From Petrosia ficiformis (lineage: Eukaryota > Porifera > Demospongiae > Haplosclerida > Petrosiidae), in the NCBI GenBank assembly GCA_947044365.1, contig OX345642.1, positions 1,709,001 to 1,773,000 on the forward strand: a stretch of 64,000 bases of DNA, read 5' to 3'. Made by a program: the position numbers and the translations under genes. A model generated the notes under the pieces. That model saw only the letters and a list, made by a program, of their open reading frames with translations. It was not told where the DNA came from and made no database searches. This document shows, one piece after another, positions 44,401 to 55,171 of the stretch (the first letter of the stretch is position 1; each line of letters begins with the position of its first letter).

Positions 44401-47400
44401 ACCCACTCCCTACTACAATGAAATTCTATGGAGCTATTGTATGTATAATTGTGTTGTATTTGTTTCGTAGCACTAGATGATGAGGGACATCTCACATCTC
44501 CGTTGGGAGAGAGAATGGTAGAAGTCCCTTTGAATCCTATGTTTGCGAGAATGCTTCTCTTATCAGGTGAGAACAAGTTAAATGGTTTCAAGGAAAGGAT
44601 AAATACATATATTGTACATGTATGTTAATAGATACCAAAGAAACACAATATTCCTTAAAATTCCATTTCTATTCATAGTAGTGTTGTCTTAGTATGACAA
44701 TACTGACCACGGTATATCTAGTTTATCACAATTTTAGTTACTCACTATTGTATAGGGTAATTTTTATTAATTAGGTTTACTAAATGGGTTTTAACTAACT
44801 AAAAGTGGCCAATTTTCTTTTTAGATAGTTATAGTTATTGCAGTGGACCTGTAATTTAGTTATAGTTTAGTTAACTAAAAGTCACAATGCCTAACTAAAA
44901 AGGGTTTTAGTTATAGTTATAGTTAACTAAAACAACACTGATTCATATAATAGATTCTGCAACAATATTTTTGAAAAGAGTATTTCACCCCAAGGTCTGT
45001 ATAATCATTTTTTGTACTGTTTCAGATACATTTGGTTGTTCGGAAGAGATGCTGACCATTACATCGATGTTACAAGTGAGTTTTAATAACTAATAAGTAT
45101 AACATACTTTACTGAGGTATCTGTAGTGTGTCTACTGAGGCCTCTGTACCAGTCTAACTATCCAATTCTAGTAATCCTGGCTTGCAATCTCTCTACTGAG
45201 TCTTAGACGGCCTCTGTGTCTTTTCAATGTGATTATGTCTAGCACATGATATAACAATACCCTTTGGCCTTACTTACATAAGCAGGGGTTGTGAAAATGT
45301 TAACATCGTGAGATCATTTCTGGTGGCCTCTGAAACTCTTTTAATTTAGTTTTGACAATCAAGGTCTCACTTGGGAAATCCCAAATTTCCTCTGTGAAAC
45401 TCTGACAAATACAAATATATACTTGAAAGTTGGAATCAACTCATCAACTAGTTGTTATCCAATATGTCTTGTACATGTATATCTATAGGTTCAAAATGTG
45501 TTTCAGCAACCCACAAGACAGAAAAGTTCTGCAGTTAGTTGCATAAAGCACTGATTACATATCAATTCTAAATTGATTATTTTCTTCACAACTTTCTAGA
45601 TTAAAGCTAAACGTTTGTTTTGTGTATATGAGGGTGATCACTTAACTCTACTCAACGTGTATAGAGCATTCATTAAGGTTAGGGATTATAAATAGACAGT
45701 GCTGACTACCAAAAAAAACCCAGATTGATAGGCACTCTTTTTTTTTAGGGAGGCAGTGCGGCAGTGTGGTTAGAACTTGAGCCTCTTGATTGAAAGGTCA
45801 TTGGGTCTGGTTCTGCTCTCAGCATGCTGTCTCCTAAAAGGGAGAGTGTTTGTCATTCTGTGGACTTCATCAGTTCATAAACACCTTTGGGATAGTTAAT
45901 CCAACATAACTTCACTTCTATTCATAAATAAAAGATTCTTCATGAATTAACCACTTTTTCTGTATACTAGTTTGATAAAAATTCCAGATGGTGTCAACAA
46001 AATTTTTTACACTATAAAAGTAAGAAAGTGTACTTTACAATAGCTACATAATATTATATGTATAAATTAATATGTATAATAACAGGTCTTTATATACCAA
46101 ATATGGATAGACCTCATGTTTAGTATCTAAAGGTGTAAACTAGATCACATCTGAAGACACTAAAAGAAGGTCTATGTTTATTGATAGGGGAGTGTACTAT
46201 ATGAAGTACTGGTGGGTTAAAAATTGACTGGTTGTCATGGTAGCATACTAGACATGTTTATAATTTTATATCTTAAAAATTGTCATAATTATATATTATA
46301 ATTATAATAATAATAATAATATATATATATATATAGTAGTGACTCTTGCTCTGCAGGAAATTATATTTCTTGTTTTATAAACAGGTTTATGTCATGCTGT
46401 GAATATCAGAGAACAACTGAAAAAACTTCTTCACAAATACAAAATAGAAATAATCTCTTGTGAATGTGAGTTGATAACTTCACTATAGACTGTATATAGA
46501 ATGCACAAACAGTGTCTGCCCACTGCCCAGACTGTTTAGAATGGTGGTTGGATTCTAACTTGCATTTACTGCTGTTTATCCAGTATATACCTAATTCAAT
46601 CTCAGTAGCTTATATATGTATTATCTGAGAGGTGGTTAATTCATCTGAGTGGTGGTTATTCTCAACACTGGGAATGAAGTTTACAACAACATATCACCTG
46701 TACAATGTACCTGGATCATGAATGAAGATGTTATGTTGGATTGCGATATTTGGAATGAGAATGGGCAAGATGGTTGTGTATATTACATACTATCAGTGTT
46801 CTGCCCACACTGCTCGGGACACTGAGCTGAATTAACCACCACTCAGATGAATTAACCACCTCTTAGATGAATATGCGTTAATTAACTACCTCTCAGATGA
46901 GTTAACCACCTCTCCAATGAATTGACTACCTCTCAGATGAATTAACCACCTCTTAGATGAATTAACCACCTCTCAGATGAATTAACTACTCAGATGAATT
47001 AAGCACCTCTCAGATAAATTAACCACCTGACAGAGTTACCACCTCTCATATATAGGCTACTGAGACAATATTAAGTATATACTGGGTAAACAGCACTAAA
47101 TACAAGTCAGAATCCAACCACCACTCACAATAGTCTGGGCAGACACTGTAAACATGGTCTAATAATCTGTATCAAGTAATGATGATTGTACTAATTACTA
47201 CTAGTTTGTAGTGTATTTCATGCTCACTTACAGATGAGATAAGCATTATAACCACAATAGTCTCACAGCTATCTGATTATACAAGAATCTGATTGGCTTA
47301 TAAAGTCAGGTGACTTGTTCTGCTGAGTTCTACTTCTAGTTATAGCTAAACTAACTAAAGTCTGTTCACATTCATGATGATCTCATAATTAGGATGTGAT

Positions 47401-49563
47401 GACTTTATATATAATATAGTGTATAGTTTAATGTCATAAGGTTAATACATGATTATATTGTAACTCAATAATGAAGCAATGGATTGAAATTTGACATACA
47501 CAAAACAGAATGGGAAGGATAATTTTATGAAAATGGTGTTGGTAAAGAGATTATTGGACATTTAAACTAAAGTTATGAACATTTTTCTAAGGTCATGGTG
47601 AACATGAATGACCTTTATAATTATCAATAACTGACTCATTTTATAGTATACCTATAATATATATATAGTTATAGTTTTTGTAACTACTAAAATTCACTAA
47701 AAGAGGTTTTAGTTATATCACAATAGTTCAAAGGAATATTTATAAAGCTATACTTATAATATGGTTGATTGTATTTCTTCTATTCTTTTCTTTAGCTGAC
47801 CCTGTCCCTATTCAACGTTGTATATTATCTGGTTTCTTTGTTAACGCTGCAAGATTACACTACAGTGGATGTTACAGGTAAGTAAACTATCTATCTTTTG
47901 ATCTGCCATTCTGTTTGTCTGTCTGTCAAACATCTATTATTCAACTTCACAGAACTATAAGAGGAGATCATTCACTTCATATACATCCTTCCTCCATCCT
48001 CTTTGATGAAAAGTCACCACAATGGTACATGAATACATATATACATACATGACTATATAGTACCTGACTTTATTAAGTTTACATACTGTGATGGGAGTTG
48101 CACTTTAATTAATAAGGTGATAGCATAGTACTAAGGTGTAATACCATGCAATACAGTTGTGTAGTACACTTGAAGTACAGTGTACTTCACTCACAAAGTA
48201 CACTGTAGTCAATGGAATTCCTGTGATAGTATGTAAACTTAATAATGTAATGTACACACATGTACATTACATATATACATGTACACCCTATAATGGCCTA
48301 TATATACACTGTTATTATCCCAATAGCCTACTAGGAGTCTAGGACCAAGGCCAACAGTATCATCCCAATAGGCCACTAGTATCATCTCAATAGGTCACTG
48401 GTATCATCTCAATATAGGCCACCATCATTGTCCCAATAAGCCACCACTAGTATCGTCCCAATAGGCCACTGGTATCATCCCAATAGGCCACTAGTATCAT
48501 CCCAAAAGGCCACTGGCTACTATATAGTAAGTACTATGCTATTATACAGCCCTGATTTAGAATTGAGAATCCTAGACTTGATTATATGTATTACATCTTG
48601 TAGGGTTGTGTTTAATGAAGTTATTCAAACATCAAAACAATATATGAGAGATGTCACTGTAGTAAGTGTTTAATAGATAATACTATACTATCAACTACTA
48701 GTACATGTAAGTGTTTAATATATAATATTATACTATCAACTACTAGTAAGTGTTTAATATATAATACTATACTATCAACTACTAGTAAGTGTTTAGTATA
48801 TAATATTATACTATCAACTACTAGTAAGTGTTTAGTATACTGTTAACTACTACTTCACAGATTGAACCACAGTGGTTGTATGAACTTGCACCTCATTTCT
48901 ATGAATTTGGAACAGTATGTAATACTAAATTTATTTATTTACATGCTTGTATAGTTGTATAATGTATGTATGTATGTGTACGTACTATGTACTTTATCAG
49001 TACATAATTATGCATTTATGTATAACGTATGAAAGGATATACATGTATGTATGTATGTATGTATGTATGTATGTATGTATGTATGTATGTATGTATGCAT
49101 GCATGTATGTATGTATGTACGTATGTATGTATATATGTACATGTATGTATGTATGTATGTATGTATGTATGTATGTATGTACGTACGTACGTACGTACGT
49201 ACGTACGTACGTACGTATGCATGCATGCATGTATGTATGTATGTATGCATGCATGCATGCATGCATGTATGTATGTATGCATGCATGCATGCATGTATGT
49301 ATGTATGTATGTATGTATGTATGTATGTATGCATGCATGCATGTATGTATGTATGCATGCATGTATGTATGTATGTATGTATGTATGTATGTCTGTATGT
49401 GTCTATGTATGTATGTATGTATTGTATGTATGTATGTATGTATGTATGTATGTATGTATGTATGTATGTATGGTGCTTTTCAGTTATTATATATTTTTCC
49501 TTCTATATATATAAACAGGAAAGAGAGTTAGCCGAAACAAAACGGAAAAAAATCGAAAACTAG
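35741..49563 (+). CDS. DHX35: DEAH-box RNA helicase DHX35
   Basis: Twenty-nine exons with GT/AG borders and matching phases give 695 residues, close to the ~700 of human DHX35. Exons start at 35741, 35835, 37129, 37269, 37841, 37947, 38626, 39464, 39958, 40923, 41839, 42085, 42249, 42937, 43046, 43381, 43616, 43926, 44471, 45026, 45489, 45600, 45971, 46385, 47796, 47953, 48604, 48861 and 49519; stop at 49561. The start MAKFWKPG matches the family's KFWRPG. Motifs in order: [10 protein letters not shown] (I), [10 protein letters not shown] (Ia), TDGMLVRE (Ib), DEAH (II), SATLDAE (III), FLTGQEE (IV), [11 protein letters not shown] (V), QRSGRAGR (VI). WH, ratchet and OB-like C-terminal parts follow ([37 protein letters not shown]), ending in a basic KRKKIEN. 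The family acts in spliceosome-associated RNA remodelling. A small second exon set (39-62 nt) is spliced between repeat arrays. Confidence 0.96.
36095..37083. repeat. Large minisatellite in DHX35 intron 2
   Basis: Nearly 1 kb of CATTACTAGACCCATTACAA + TACTACATTACTGAGCCTATACATATA units (about 47-53 bp) grading into shorter CATCACTAGACCC(C)TATA units (15-17 bp) after 36780. A short inverted piece (GGGGCCTAGTGATGTATAGG, 36915-36940) sits inside. The array ends about 45 bp before the exon 3 acceptor. Confidence 0.95.
38074..38139. repeat. Hairpin in DHX35 intron 6
   Basis: TATCAGATTTATAATCGCC pairs with GGTGATTATAAATCTGATA around a ~28-base loop; the sequence is followed at 38165-38350 by CCCGAAAG ... 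ATATCGGGATATATA, possibly the arm of a larger MITE. AT dinucleotide runs fill 38340-38420. Confidence 0.6.
38842..39077 (+). mobile_element. tRNA-derived SINE in DHX35 intron 7
   Basis: A-box-like TGGCCTGGTGGCTAAAGAG and B-box GGTTCAAGCC about 35 bp apart, a body with CCATCCTTCGGAGAGGATGT, and a 3' end GATTAAAAAAAAATTA. This is the layout of a Pol III SINE rather than a functional tRNA gene. Confidence 0.65.
39215..39386. repeat. 85-bp tandem duplication in DHX35 intron 7
   Basis: ATCATGAATTGACCCACTAA ... CCCCTTGGCCCTTTT is present twice with three substitutions, ending about 80 bp before the exon 8 acceptor. Confidence 0.9.
39735..39957 (+). repeat. 77-bp repeat carrying the acceptor pyrimidine tract of DHX35 exon 9
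   Basis: Three units of TAAGACT...GGCACTGACTTGTTATGG ... GATAAGACATTATTTCTTTTCTAT. The last unit's TTATTTCTTTTCTATTAACAG is the functional acceptor of exon 9 (39958); earlier units end in the same pyrimidine run followed by AAG. Confidence 0.88.
40062..40385. mobile_element. MITE with CAGAGTCAGAAATAA inverted ends
   Basis: Perfect 15-bp termini CAGAGTCAGAAATAA and TTATTTCTGACTCTG bound 324 bp of non-coding sequence in DHX35 intron 9; the flanks share TAAAG, a probable 5-bp target duplication. Inner parts (TTGTCCGGACATACC; CATGCACGGAAAACGG) recall the hAT-type element at 61323. Confidence 0.75.
40671..40892 (+). repeat. Rep-2 dispersed element
   Basis: TAAAGGTCATTCTGTTCACC to GAGGTCATCATGAATATGAA + CAGACTTTA, just upstream of the exon 10 acceptor of DHX35. 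Confidence 0.85.
41150..41765. repeat. Second TAGACCC minisatellite, DHX35 intron 10
   Basis: About 35 units of ACATCACTAGACCCAATACATTACTAGACCCTAT or half-units (16-17 bp). The same unit family is in intron 2, 4 kb away. The TTACTAGACCC core resembles the exon 11 acceptor TTATTTAG/ACCGG at 41838. Confidence 0.95.
44000..44340. repeat. CA run and TGTACATATC repeats in DHX35 intron 18
   Basis: About 11 CA dinucleotides (44000-44022), followed by palindromic TATGTACATGTACATATCTT units to 44340. No gene. Confidence 0.85.
44680..44939 (+). mobile_element. Rep-1 MITE, full length
   Basis: AGTGTTGTCTTAGTATGAC at the left and GTTAACTAAAACAACACT at the right, inverted termini with the whole family core between them, in DHX35 intron 19. 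Confidence 0.85.
45735..45925 (+). mobile_element. Probable second tRNA-derived SINE
   Basis: A-box-like GCAGTGTGGTTAGAACTTG, B-box-like GGGTCTGGTTCTGC about 35 bp on, then CATGCTGTCTCCTAAAAGGG and TTCATAAACACCTTTGGGA; lies in DHX35 intron 22. Boxes are less perfect than at 38842. Confidence 0.5.
46510..47148. mobile_element. Foldback element with ~150-bp arms, DHX35 intron 24
   Basis: Left arm CAGTGTCTGCCCACTGCCC ... GGTGGTTGGATTCTAACTTG ... CTCAGTAGCTTATATATG; right arm is its reverse complement, ending GGGCAGACACTG. Inside the right half GATGAATTAACCACCTCTCA has expanded to about nine tandem copies (46835-47035). No coding frame. Confidence 0.85.
47357..47617 (-). repeat. Rep-2 element, full form
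   Basis: AAAGTCTGTTCACATTCATG at one end and GGTCATGGTGAACATGAATG + ACCTTTA at the other; DHX35 intron 24. Confidence 0.85.
48330..48515. repeat. Minisatellite in DHX35 intron 26
   Basis: About seven units of CCCAATAGGCCACTAGTATCAT or close variants (21-25 bp). Confidence 0.85.
48662..48842 (+). repeat. Minisatellite reiterating the DHX35 exon 27 donor
   Basis: Exon 27 ends at 48661 and the intron begins GTAAGTGTTTAATA. A ~39-bp unit starting GTAAGTGTTTA and ending CTATCAACTACTA is repeated five times and fills almost the whole 199-bp intron, up to the acceptor CTACTACTTCACAG. Confidence 0.92.
49048..49471. repeat. Tetranucleotide array (TGTA)n in the last DHX35 intron
   Basis: About 105 tetranucleotide units, mostly TGTA, with blocks of CGTA (49180-49215) and GCAT/ATGC (49219-49270, 49331-49361). 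Long open frames on both strands ([16 protein letters not shown]) are artefacts of the repeat. Confidence 0.95.
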
Positions 49564-49792
49564 ACACTTTGTTTATAAATTATATCCTTTATTTATATAC
49601 TGTACCACTGAAACTGTTTTCCAAGACAGGATGTGGAAAAATGATAAGATATTATTTTCACAAAATAAAGTGTAATATGATACTTTAAGAATATCATGTT
49701 ACTAATAAAATTATATTCATGATGTGGAAATATTTACTTTGCTCTGCATGGGGGGAATGGTAACTGCCACCCACGTGGTTAATGAATTAAGA
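49564..49792. other. DHX35 3' end to BtpA-family gene start
   Basis: 229 bp between two genes in the same direction; AAAATAAAGTG near 49662 could be the DHX35 polyadenylation signal. An in-frame ATG at 49724 could lengthen the next protein by 23 residues. Confidence 0.5.
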
Positions 49793-52700
49793 ATGGAGAA
49801 TTTCAGAAAGTTGTTTGGTCTTGTGAAGTCCACAAAGAGAGTAATAGTAATAGGAATGGTACATGTGAATGCTCTACCAGGTAGATATATAACATTTTGC
49901 ATGGCTTATAAATTATAATCTTTGATGTTTTAATACAAAAGGTACTCCGAAATATTCCATGTCAATTGATGAAATAGTAGAGAAAGCTTGCAAAGAAGCC
50001 CAAATCTACAAAAGACACAAGCTAGTGAGTATGTGCTTAGCATTGTTAGTTTCGTGTAGGCAACCCATTAAGATGGGAGGAGCTAATAGCTGGCCCTTCC
50101 TCCATGTGAAGGGGTAGCAATGCCAAATTAATTACAACTATCAATTATAGCACATACTTTAATTTAGTGATTTCCACAAATATTAATTTAAGCAGCTCTT
50201 AATTACTTATTTTGATAACAACTGTTTAATAACTATGTTTGTTATTATTTATGGACACAATAATTAGCGAATCTACGAAATCGAAATTATGTACGCACTA
50301 AATATCAACTGAGATGATGTAACCACAAATCACAAAACATTGATAATGTTAATGAAGTGAGGTAGCAATATTTTTACTCAGGACATCATGTCATTAATTA
50401 TATTGAGGTCAAGCATCGGAAAATTAAACAAACCACTTCCACATAAATACAGCTACTTTGTCTTGCTTGCTTTTCAACAACATAATTATGTAGGTACTTG
50501 TGTAGAGTTATATGGAGTGGTTGGTTCACTTGCTCTTTATTATACTTACATCCCAATCTTGTTAGTACTTCTTGACATCTCTACATCTTATATCATTATT
50601 ATTTTTATTAATTTTATTCATAGTTTTAAAGACGTTGATTTCATTGTTAATATTAATTCATTAATTAACACAGGATGGTGTACTAGTTGAAAACATGCAT
50701 GATGTACCCTACTTAAGAGGAAGTGTTGGACCAGAGATAGTGTCTGGTATGACTAGAATATGTAGTGAAGTAAAGAATGAAATCGGATCAATGCCAATGG
50801 GAGTACAAATTCTTGCAGGTGAATTTGAATATTGTTGAGGGAGTGCATACCAAATTCTCGTATCATAATTACTTTTACAGAAATTTTTGTCTTGTCTAAT
50901 TATTGTCATTCCTCTATCACTCCCCATTATAATTGTGTTAGTTAACTAAACTATAACAAAATTACAAATCTATTGTAATAACCATAATGAAAATTGGCCA
51001 ATAATGGGCACTTTTAGTTATGTTGCTAGTGAATGAATAGAGCATGCTTCTACTTTGTGGCAACATGTTGCTTGATGGTTGCAACCTAATACTTTGGAGC
51101 AGGCAATTTGTTGTCAACTCCAAAGTTACTTAGTGGATGGTAGGCTTTAGATATACGGTACAAATTTGTTGGTTGCCTGTACAAATTGGCCAAAACAAGC
51201 GCAATTAAAAGTTAATGTTTACTCAAACCTGTTTTGTAGCTTCAGTACCTAGTAGTCACACACACATACACATACATATATAATATCTCTTAAACTTGGC
51301 TTTGAGTTCACTTTTTGTTCCGTCTAAAGTTTATTCTTCGGTACAAACAGCTGTTTCCTTTATGTACATAAGTAAAGATGTATGTAGGTTTTGTTAGCAT
51401 ACTACAACCAAAACTAAAATAAATCATTAATTCTAGTTAAAATTCAATTCATTTAGTGATTTTCATTATGTACTGACACAAGACTATAAAGGTCATTAAC
51501 GTTCACCTTGACCTCAAACAAATATTCTTAAAATAGTTTGGAATGACCAACAATCTTTTCACCTACACCATTTTCATATAATTATCCTTCCAGTTCTTTT
51601 TTTGTGTATATAAAATTCCAATCCATTGCTACAGTATAATCATGTATTGACATCCTAATTTTGAGGTCATTGCGAATGTGAACAGACTTTAATTACGTAG
51701 CAAAAACCATGTGACATTTTCTTCATAAAATATACTTTATGTGCCATCTGACATTCCTTCTTCTATGTACTTTTGGTAATAGGGGTACCTGAAGCCAAAA
51801 TGGTGACATACAATTATGATATGTATATTTATTATATATCCAGACACAAGCAATAAAAGTAGCTCCTATGTGAGTGAAGGTTATGTGTTTAGTTGGCTTG
51901 TGAACATATATATATATACTGACAATAACTAAACATAAAGATAGAATCATCTATTAGGATATAATTACACAAACAGGAAAGATGTTCATTAGTTAGACAG
52001 TACAGTTAACTACAGTGTTACTACAGCATAATTATGCAAAAAGGTTTTTTAACTATTAACTAAAGAGTTCTACATATAATGCATAATGCAGCTTCATTGT
52101 TAATGCTGTTGTCAACAAATGTGATAACAGTAAAGACGTCCTTCTTCTCACTATGTTATATTCTATTTCCAGCTGCTAATAAAGAATCACTTGCAGTGGC
52201 TCACTGTACAAGAGCTCAGTTCATTCGTGTAGAAGGTTTCGTTTATTCTCATATTGCCGATGAAGGCTGGATAGACTCATCAGCTGGGGATATCTTAAGA
52301 TACAAACGATATATCGGTGCTGATAATACCCTTATATTTACTGACATAAAAAAGAAACACAGGTTATGATAACTAGTTGATGTTATGCAGCATACATACT
52401 AGTGTTGTTTTAGTTTGATAATAATGATCACTTTTAGTTATAGTATGACTAATTTATCTTAGTTATACTAAGGTAATATTAGGCTTACTAAAATGGTATT
52501 ATTATTTATATATTTAGTTAAACTAACCAATAAAAGTGTCCATTGTTAACCAATTTTCGTTTTAGTTAGTTATAATTAGTGGAGTAGACCTGTAATTTAG
52601 TTATAGTTTAGTTAACTGAAAGTCAAAATGCCTTACTAAAAATGGTTATAATTAACTAAAACAACACCATACAGTCATGTGATGAATTAAGTAATTACAG

Positions 52701-53118
52701 CTCTTTATAATATTACATCTATAATATGCAAGTATGTGAACACATACTTTATTCTATTGTCAAGTTTCTTTCCTGTTTACTTAATAGTTCACATGCAATA
52801 ACAGAAGACATAAGCATACAAGAAAGTGCACAAGCAGCTGAATTCTTTGGTAGTGATGGGGTAATTATCACTGGTAAACATACTGGCCATCCAGCATCAC
52901 TCACAGACATAATTCAAACCAAAGAATCAGTTTCTCTACCTGTGATAGTTGGATCTGGTGTCACTGCTGATAACATTCACAAATACTTAAAATCTGATGC
53001 AGTTATCATTGGCTCTCATTTCAAGAGAGAAGGGCTGTGGTATAACACTTTAGATGACAGATGTGTAACACTCTTCATGCATGCCTTGAACAAGTGTAAT
53101 GGTAATTATGGGATATGA
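49793..53118 (+). CDS. BtpA-family TIM-barrel protein
   Basis: Five exons, 49793-49880, 49942-50024, 50674-50818, 52173-52362 and 52788-53118, in phase, 278 residues. The BtpA/SgcQ family layout is clear: KRVIVIGMVHVNALPGTPKY at the start, DGVLVENMHDVPYL, PMGVQILAAANKESLAVAH, FIRVEGFVYSHIADEGWIDS, then SADQA-like QAAEFFGSDGVIITGKHTG and a phosphate-binding VIVGSGVTADNIHKYL, ending with FKREGLW. The family is predicted to form a TIM barrel; members include the cyanobacterial photosystem I biogenesis factor BtpA and animal proteins such as worm F13E9.13, whose biochemical role is not known to me. I chose the ATG at 49793 (MENFRKLFG) because family similarity begins there; 49724 is possible. Five introns and a Rep-1 MITE in intron 4 show it is a resident animal gene. 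Confidence 0.9.
50937..51022 (-). repeat. Partial Rep-1 element, BtpA-family intron 3
   Basis: GTTAGTTAACTAAACTATAA to GGCCAATAATGGGCACTTTT, the reverse of the Rep-1 core, without ends. Intron 3 (50819-52172) also holds a Rep-2 element. Confidence 0.65.
51487..51691 (+). repeat. Rep-2 dispersed element
   Basis: ATAAAGGTCATTAACGTTCA to GAGGTCATTGCGAATGTGAA + CAGACTTTA. Confidence 0.85.
52401..52668 (+). mobile_element. Rep-1 MITE, full length
   Basis: AGTGTTGTTTTAGTTTGATA at the left, ATAATTAACTAAAACAACAC at the right, with the core CATTGTTAACCAATTTTCG; in BtpA-family intron 4. Confidence 0.85.
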
Positions 53119-53933
53119 TAGATGACAATCAATCAATCAATACAGTGTGTATTTGTCAGTTCATTTGGTGTTTAATTCATGTGATTACAGTGAACTACAT
53201 TGTCAATATTATGATTACTGTATAATAATATTATGAATATTGTATAATATTATGAATATTGTATAAAATGATGAATATTGTGTTTCCACATGCAAAGCAT
53301 GTGCTATGTGTATGTCCGTATAATTTATTGTAAACAATCTTTAGTGGGTGAGTGTATAAGAATGCAACTACCATTATGAAACATAACAACAGATAACCAT
53401 AAGTGTATACATAACTAACATATATAACATGTATGAGAATGTGAGTGAAACCTGACACTAATATATATCATAGGTGTGGGGTGCTGTGGAGGCACATAGC
53501 TATCATTGATAGATTTAAATAAATCTCCTTTAACATGTTATGATCAATTGGTTAGTTGGGGGGAGCCCCCCTTATTCCTACATGTAAGTATAATATGTAT
53601 AAATTATACATCTGAGCTATCTTGTGTTTTAAATGTGTATTATCATTCGTTGTTTGGTACTAATACCAATAAACTCTTTAGAAAGAACTACAAAAAAGAA
53701 ATGTATTGAAAACTGAAAGTTGTAATATACCAGTTTTTTTTGTTTTTTAATCTCATAATTTCATCTTTTGTAAGAAAAGAATAATAAAGTATTCTTCCTT
53801 TATATAAATATATTATCAACTACTGGATTATAAAAAGGGGAAGTAAACAAAGAAAGCTTTGCTTATATAACCTCTACTATAAATGTTGCCTTCTTGTTAG
53901 CTTAAGTTGCTCTTGAAAGAGGGTTTGTAAATG
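53119..53933. other. Convergent intergenic region, BtpA-family / TP53INP
   Basis: Holds both 3' untranslated regions. Visible: short ATTATGAATATTGTATAA repeats (53225-53280), candidate polyadenylation signals AATAAA near 53667 and 53783, and no open frame of interest. Confidence 0.5.
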
Positions 53934-54646
53934 TTAGCAACGACGGCGTCCAGCTTTTACACCACAGTGGTGAATTTTGAAAGATTTTTTCCCTCGATTT
54001 ACTCGAATGAAGTTGGTGTTCTTTTTATTGGATTGCTTTTTATCAGCTTTCGGCTTTGTTGCAGATGCTTCAATTTGTTCTTGTTGTATTGAAGGGGTTT
54101 GGATTGGAATTCCAAGCTGAGCGGCAATTTGTCTTCTCGCATGAGTATGATAAAGAACAATCTGTCTGTTTTGGTTACGAATAGCGACTTGCATTCTTGA
54201 AGGGTCTTGTGTTTGTTCAAGGGGATTATTAGGTTCTTGACCAAGTGGTTGACATTGTTGAGCATAAACAGACATGGTAGGATGTTCAATTAGAAGATCT
54301 TCCATGGAGTGATGGTGAGAAGATGAGTTTGTGGATGGAGCACGGAATCGTGGTGGTGGGGCAACTATCCAGGAGTGGTCAGAAGTTTCTGAACAGATAG
54401 ATTCATTGTCAATTGTTTCTCCTATATTTGAGAGAATAACAAAATTTTTTTGGTTTATATATATATATATATGTTAAAAATAATATATATATAAAATTGT
54501 TATAGCCTCAGTGTCTCACCTGTACTACGATCAATAATCAACCAGTCTCCGGGTGCCTCAGATAGAGTATGATTCACAATTGTCTCATCATCGTCGTTCT
54601 TGTCTTCTTCTCCCCAGAAGAGATTCGAAACGAACGATGGCAGCAT
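53934..54646 (-). CDS. TP53INP: TP53INP/DOR-family autophagy protein
   Basis: Two exons, 54646-54520 and 54421-53934, joined in phase 1, encode 204 residues (vertebrate paralogues are ~220-240). Three conserved blocks are visible: an acidic stretch running into the LC3-interacting motif EAPGDWLIIDRS (about 34-42; core WLII); SDHSWIVAPPPRFRA; and MEDLLIEHPTMSVYA, the family signature. The C-terminus is basic (KKSFKIHHCGVKAGRRRC). In vertebrates TP53INP proteins shuttle between nucleus and autophagosomes, bind LC3/GABARAP through this motif and co-activate stress transcription. The same roles here are inference from the motifs. The start MLPSFVSNLFWGEEDKNDDD is favoured because it places the acidic region in the usual position. 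It is divergent from cyclin E. Confidence 0.9.
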
Positions 54647-55171
54647 ACTCGATCGCTTTCTTTTTGGGAGGATAATCAAACTTGATCAGGAGAGTCATAA
54701 AAAAGATTTGGGTGATGCAAGTCTCAGTGCGTTAGAATTTAGTTTTCTCGTTTCCGTGGAGTTTGTTTACATTCCAAGCATGCCAATTATTTAATCAGCT
54801 GTTGTACTCACCAATGAGATTGCTCCATGGTATGGGTGGGGTTGCGCGGCAAAATTCAAGATACCGCCAGCGCCAAATCACCTCTCTTGGTAGACGAGTT
54901 GAGGTCACTTATCTCTGTTCAAGTCTGTTGTCTCTTCCATATCGTCTCCTATCCCTCCGTCAGACAATTTGATGTCATTTACTAGGTCAGTACTAAAAGA
55001 AACGAGTGCTCCAGGCTCCCTGAACTTTCTACTTGCCCTCAGGGATTTGAGACTCACTGGTTGCCACGAAGTACACTGTGCGTGTTCTTTTAAACTACAA
55101 TAACATTCGCTCTCTTCTTTTTGCAAGAGGAAGGACCTTAGTCGAGGCAGTCACGCTGTTCTGTTCACGAA
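54647..55171. promoter_or_regulatory. Divergent promoter region, TP53INP / cyclin E, with E2F-type sites
   Basis: 525 bp between the two ATGs. It is less AT-rich than its surroundings. Two matches to the E2F consensus TTTSSCGC on the minus strand: GCGGCAAA at 54846-54853 and GCGCCAAA at 54870-54877, 17 bp apart. Cyclin E is a classical E2F target in animals. Confidence 0.6.

Noticed and set aside
48947..49563. Long overlapping open frames on both strands (MYVCMYVC / IHTYIHTY)
   Set aside because: They arise from a tetranucleotide repeat read in all frames; no biased codon use and no splice logic.
49793..53118. Bacterial contamination or recent transfer for the BtpA-family gene
   Set aside because: Four spliceosomal introns, a resident MITE and AT-rich base use like its neighbours; the family is also present in animals.
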